NCBI RefSeq assembly: GCF_020991125.1
Contig: NZ_CP087715.1
Span: 4,007,501-4,071,500 of the forward strand
Direction of reading: 5' to 3'
Origin: Microbulbifer celer
GTDB lineage: Bacteria; Pseudomonadota; Gammaproteobacteria; Pseudomonadales; Cellvibrionaceae
DNA length: 64,000 bases
Below the pieces are notes generated by a model. It did not search any database, was not told where the DNA came from, and saw nothing but the letters and a program-made list of their open reading frames with translations. The position numbers and the translations under genes are program-made. Positions 61,183 through 64,000 of the stretch are shown here, piece by piece; position 1 is the first letter of the stretch, and every line of letters begins with the position of its first letter.

Positions 61183-64000
61183 GTGTTCAGTCTGACTTTA
61201 CTGGCCGCCGTCGGTCTCAGCTATCTGCTGTTGTTGTTTGCCATCGCCTTCTGGGGTGACCGGCTGCCGGCAGCCCGTATCCGCCCGTTCAAGCCAGTGA
61301 TGCTGGCGCTTGCCGGTACCTATACCAGCGCCTGGATGTTCTTCGGCACGTCGGCGCAGGCGGTGGAGGAAGGCTGGCTGCTGCCTCCCACCTTTGTCGG
61401 TGCCAGTCTGATGCTGATCTTCGGCGCGCCCCTGCTGATGCGTTTTGTGCGCCTGTCCAAGCAGCAGGGCTCCACTTCCGTGGCGGACTTTATCAGTGCC
61501 CAGTACGGCGGCTCCCAGTGGCTCGCCGCCACGGTGGCGCTGCTGGCGGTTGTTGCCATCGTGCCCTACCTGTCGCTGCAATTGCGCGCCGTCGCCGACA
61601 GTTTTCTGCTGCTGGCCCAGAACACCGGGCGCGACGAAACCAGCGGTTCGGTGGTCACCGGGGTGGTAAGTGCCACCCTGGGCCTGTTTGCGCTGTTGTT
61701 CGGTACCCGTCATATCGACAGCAGCGTGCACCGCAATGGCATGTTGCTGGCGGTGGCGTTTGAGGCGCTGGTGAAGATCGGCGCGCTGGTGGCAGTAGCC
61801 TGGTTTGTGGTGAGTTCTGCGTTTGAGGGCAGTGTTGACCTGGCGCGCACCGCGCTTGCCAGCGCCCGTGTGGAGGCGATTGCCAGCAGCCGCCCGGCCG
61901 ATACCGGTTATCTTGCGGTGGTGGTGCTGGGAATGGCGGCGATCTTCTGCCTGCCGCGACAATTCCACATCCTGATGATCGAAAGTGACGATGCGCGGGA
62001 TATCGGCCCGGTGCGCAAGTTGATTCCCCTCTATCTCGGTATCGTATCGGTAGCGATTCTGATTGTCGGCTATGGCGGCCTGTTGTGGTTGCCGGACCAG
62101 TACGACAACGCCGAGCGCTTTGTACTCGGCCTGCCCCTGGAGAGCGGCACGCCCTGGCTGGCCTTGCTGGCGTTTGTCGGCGGTCTCTCCGCCGGCTCCA
62201 GTATGGTGATTATCGCCACCATCGCCCTGTCCACCATGATCGCCAATACCATGATCGTGCCCTGGTGGCTGCGCCGCCTGCAGCGCCGCCCCTCGGGTCA
62301 GGTGCTGGGGGCGGATCTGCGGCGCGTGCGGCGGGTGATCATCGGTTTGCTGATGCTGGCGGCGTTCGGGGTCAGTGAGTTGATCGGATCCGGGGTCAGC
62401 CTGGGCACCTTCGGCCTGCTGTCACTGGCGCTGGCCGCACAATTAGCGCCGGCGATGATCGCCGCAGTGGTATGGCCTGCGGGCTGGCCGCGGCTGCGGG
62501 CAGCAGCGGTGATGGCGGGATTGCTGGTGGGCGCTGCAATCTGGGCGCTGTCGGCACTGCCGGCGGCGTTGGGTGGCGTAGATGCCATCACGCAGTCCCT
62601 GAACCTGGGCTGGAACCCGCTCACCACCAGTTGCCTGTTTGGTCTCGGATTGAATGCCCTGGTACTGGTGCTGTTGTCTCTGGCATTACATCAATGGCGG
62701 CCGGCTACCGCGGTGGTGGCGTCGGCGCCAGTGGACAAGGCGCGTCTGCGCCTGCTGCTGGCGCGCTTTGTAGGGGAAGACGCGGCGGATCGCGCACTGG
62801 CGCCGTTCCTCGAGACAGCTGGTGGCCGGGAGGCGGCGTCGGGCTATGGCGAGGCGGTGGAAAAGATTCTCGCCGGTATCGTCGGCAGTACCAGCGCCCG
62901 ACGTCTGGTGCGGCAGCTGAGCGAAACTGCGGGGGTGGACCAACAACTGGATCAGGCCACGGACATTTACCAGTTCGGGCGCGGCCTGTTGCAGAGCAGC
63001 ATCGACAATATCGATCAGGGCATCTCGGTGGTGGATGCCAATCTCAACCTGGTGGCCTGGAACCGCCGCTACCTTGACCTGTTCCACTATCCGTCGGAAA
63101 TGATCTATGTCGGCCGCCCGGTGGCGGAGCTGGTGCGCTACAACGCCAGCCGCGGCGAGTGCGGTCCCGGGGATGTGGAAGACCATGTGCAAAAACGGGT
63201 GGAGCACCTGCGCAACGGCACTGCCTACCGCGTACAGCGTCACCGCACCGATGGTACGGTACTGGAAATCCGCGGCAATCCGCTCCCCGGCGGCGGCTTT
63301 GTCACCACCTATACCGATGTCTCCGACTACCAGCACGCACTGGCGCAGCTCACCGAAATCCGCAATTCCCTGGAGCAGAAAGTCACCAGCCGCACCGCGG
63401 AACTGGAAACCGTCAATGAGGAATTGCAGTCTCTTAATGGTGAGCTGTCGGCACTGAACCAAGAGTTGCACGCCGCCAGTGCCGGCAAGACCCGTTTCCT
63501 CGCCGCTGCCAGTCACGACCTGGTGCAGCCGCTGAATGCGAGTCGGCTGTTTCTGGATGCCCTCGCTGCGCGGGAACTGGAAGACGGTAGCCGTCAGTTG
63601 CTGACCCGCGCGGACCGTGCCCTGGCGGCCGCCGAGCAATTGATCACCGACATGTTGCAGATTGCGCGTATGGACGCCGGGGACATCCGCCCCAGTTTCG
63701 CCGCGGTTTCCCTGGACGGCATTCTCGACGATGCGGTGGCCCAGGCGCGGGCGGCCGCCGGCCAGCGCGGTATCCGCCTGCGCTACCGCCCCTGCCACCT
63801 GTGGGTACACAGCGATGCCAAAATGTTGCGCCGGGTAGTGCAGAACCTGCTGGACAACGCGGTGAAATACACCCGCGAAGGCGGCGTGCTGATCGGTGCG
63901 CGCCGCCGCGGCAGCGAACTTTCTCTGGAAGTCTGGGATACCGGCGAGGGGATTGCCGAACAACAGCAGCAGGCGATTTTCCGCGAATTCTGCCGGCTTA
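61183..64000 (+). CDS. Sodium-solute-symporter / sensor histidine kinase fusion (3' end outside window)
   Basis: An incomplete open frame of 939 codons starting at GTG; the frame at the nearby ATG (61181) stops after four codons. The first about 480 residues are a membrane domain of the sodium:solute symporter family (LSYLLLLFAIAFWGDR start, LAGTYTSAWMFFG, FCLPRQFHILMIES). A PAS domain (about 600-710: DNIDQGISVVDANLNLVAWNRRY) follows, then a coiled coil (about 720-765) and HisKA with H-box AASHDLVQPLNASR (about 770-780), then an ATPase with N-box LLDNAVKY and a G1-like VWDTGEGI. It resembles CbrA/NahK-type kinases that sense nutrients. A receiver domain or response regulator is expected just beyond the window. 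Confidence 0.93.
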   Translation, partial: MFSLTLLAAVGLSYLLLLFAIAFWGDRLPAARIRPFKPVMLALAGTYTSAWMFFGTSAQAVEEGWLLPPTFVGASLMLIFGAPLLMRFVRLSKQQGSTSVADFISAQYGGSQWLAATVALLAVVAIVPYLSLQLRAVADSFLLLAQNTGRDETSGSVVTGVVSATLGLFALLFGTRHIDSSVHRNGMLLAVAFEALVKIGALVAVAWFVVSSAFEGSVDLARTALASARVEAIASSRPADTGYLAVVVLGMAAIFCLPRQFHILMIESDDARDIGPVRKLIPLYLGIVSVAILIVGYGGLLWLPDQYDNAERFVLGLPLESGTPWLALLAFVGGLSAGSSMVIIATIALSTMIANTMIVPWWLRRLQRRPSGQVLGADLRRVRRVIIGLLMLAAFGVSELIGSGVSLGTFGLLSLALAAQLAPAMIAAVVWPAGWPRLRAAAVMAGLLVGAAIWALSALPAALGGVDAITQSLNLGWNPLTTSCLFGLGLNALVLVLLSLALHQWRPATAVVASAPVDKARLRLLLARFVGEDAADRALAPFLETAGGREAASGYGEAVEKILAGIVGSTSARRLVRQLSETAGVDQQLDQATDIYQFGRGLLQSSIDNIDQGISVVDANLNLVAWNRRYLDLFHYPSEMIYVGRPVAELVRYNASRGECGPGDVEDHVQKRVEHLRNGTAYRVQRHRTDGTVLEIRGNPLPGGGFVTTYTDVSDYQHALAQLTEIRNSLEQKVTSRTAELETVNEELQSLNGELSALNQELHAASAGKTRFLAAASHDLVQPLNASRLFLDALAARELEDGSRQLLTRADRALAAAEQLITDMLQIARMDAGDIRPSFAAVSLDGILDDAVAQARAAAGQRGIRLRYRPCHLWVHSDAKMLRRVVQNLLDNAVKYTREGGVLIGARRRGSELSLEVWDTGEGIAEQQQQAIFREFCRL

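Noticed and set aside
62686..63963. Minus-strand frame of 425 codons opposite the symporter-kinase
   Set aside because: The plus-strand frame carries PAS, H-box and ATPase motifs in order; the minus frame is its shadow.
1..64000. CRISPR array
   Set aside because: No evenly spaced direct repeats or cas genes are seen; the repeated sequences are single dispersed palindromes.

Overview
The window is a GC-rich (by eye close to 60%) gammaproteobacterial chromosome segment. The conserved blocks glnA-glnLG, yrfG-hslR-hslO-pckA, gpmI/yibN-grxC-secB, mutY-yggX and hisBHAF, three TonB receptors, and the DUF4124 and DUF6316 families suggest a marine Cellvibrionales-type organism, possibly Microbulbifer-like. 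That name is inference; there is no rRNA in the window to confirm it.

Layout. 1-4.6 kb: nitrogen control (3' end of glnA, a DUF4124 protein, then glnL/ntrB and glnG/ntrC behind a sigma-54 promoter with two overlapping NtrC-type palindromes). 4.5-10.7 kb: envelope genes (DUF3833 lipoprotein, YjdM/PhnA, a bestrophin-like membrane protein, a lipoprotein, an AI-2E family permease, two tandem membrane-anchored M15-like proteins). 10.8-17.6 kb: pckA, hslO, a DUF4124 protein, a HtrA-like protease, hslR and yrfG, all on the minus strand. 17.6-26.1 kb: YhhN, cysK, cysQ, an orphan HicB, a small outer-membrane protein, and an operon of DUF898, M48 peptidase, DUF2939 and DUF2237. 26.4-32.3 kb: a PAS-LuxR regulator with a perfect CRP-type site, then a TonB receptor-FecI-FecR iron/ligand signalling unit. 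32.3-37.1 kb: an AT-richer accessory stretch (ABM monooxygenase, GNAT, DUF523, RlaP nucleotidyltransferase, SoxR plus its target) ending at tRNA-Phe. 37.3-43.9 kb: yggX, mutY, AsmA and a His-rich (zinc-type) TonB receptor. 44-47.4 kb: the his operon. 47.5-56.6 kb: ctpA, envC, gpmI, yibN, grxC, secB, a thioesterase, an SDR and an Smr protein. 57-61 kb: META-type lipoproteins and a third TonB receptor. 61.2 kb to the end: a solute-symporter/histidine-kinase fusion that runs off the window.

The most unusual signal is a family of eight intergenic elements of about 105-185 bp (12708, 12923, 16729, 19484, 22086, 41096, 45309, 54433). In each, two arms of about 26-31 nt pair with each other and enclose, on one strand, a small hairpin whose loop is almost always AGG(G)A(C/T), followed by a second mini-hairpin that again exposes GGA. 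The arm and stem sequences differ from copy to copy but stay complementary, including double compensatory changes, while the loops are constant. That is covariation inside one genome. The elements lie only between genes, even inside the his operon. They look like a structured, dispersed mobile or regulatory element with CsrA/RsmA-like GGA loops. Two further long palindromes (46987, which contains the hisF stop codon, and 53631) belong to other families.
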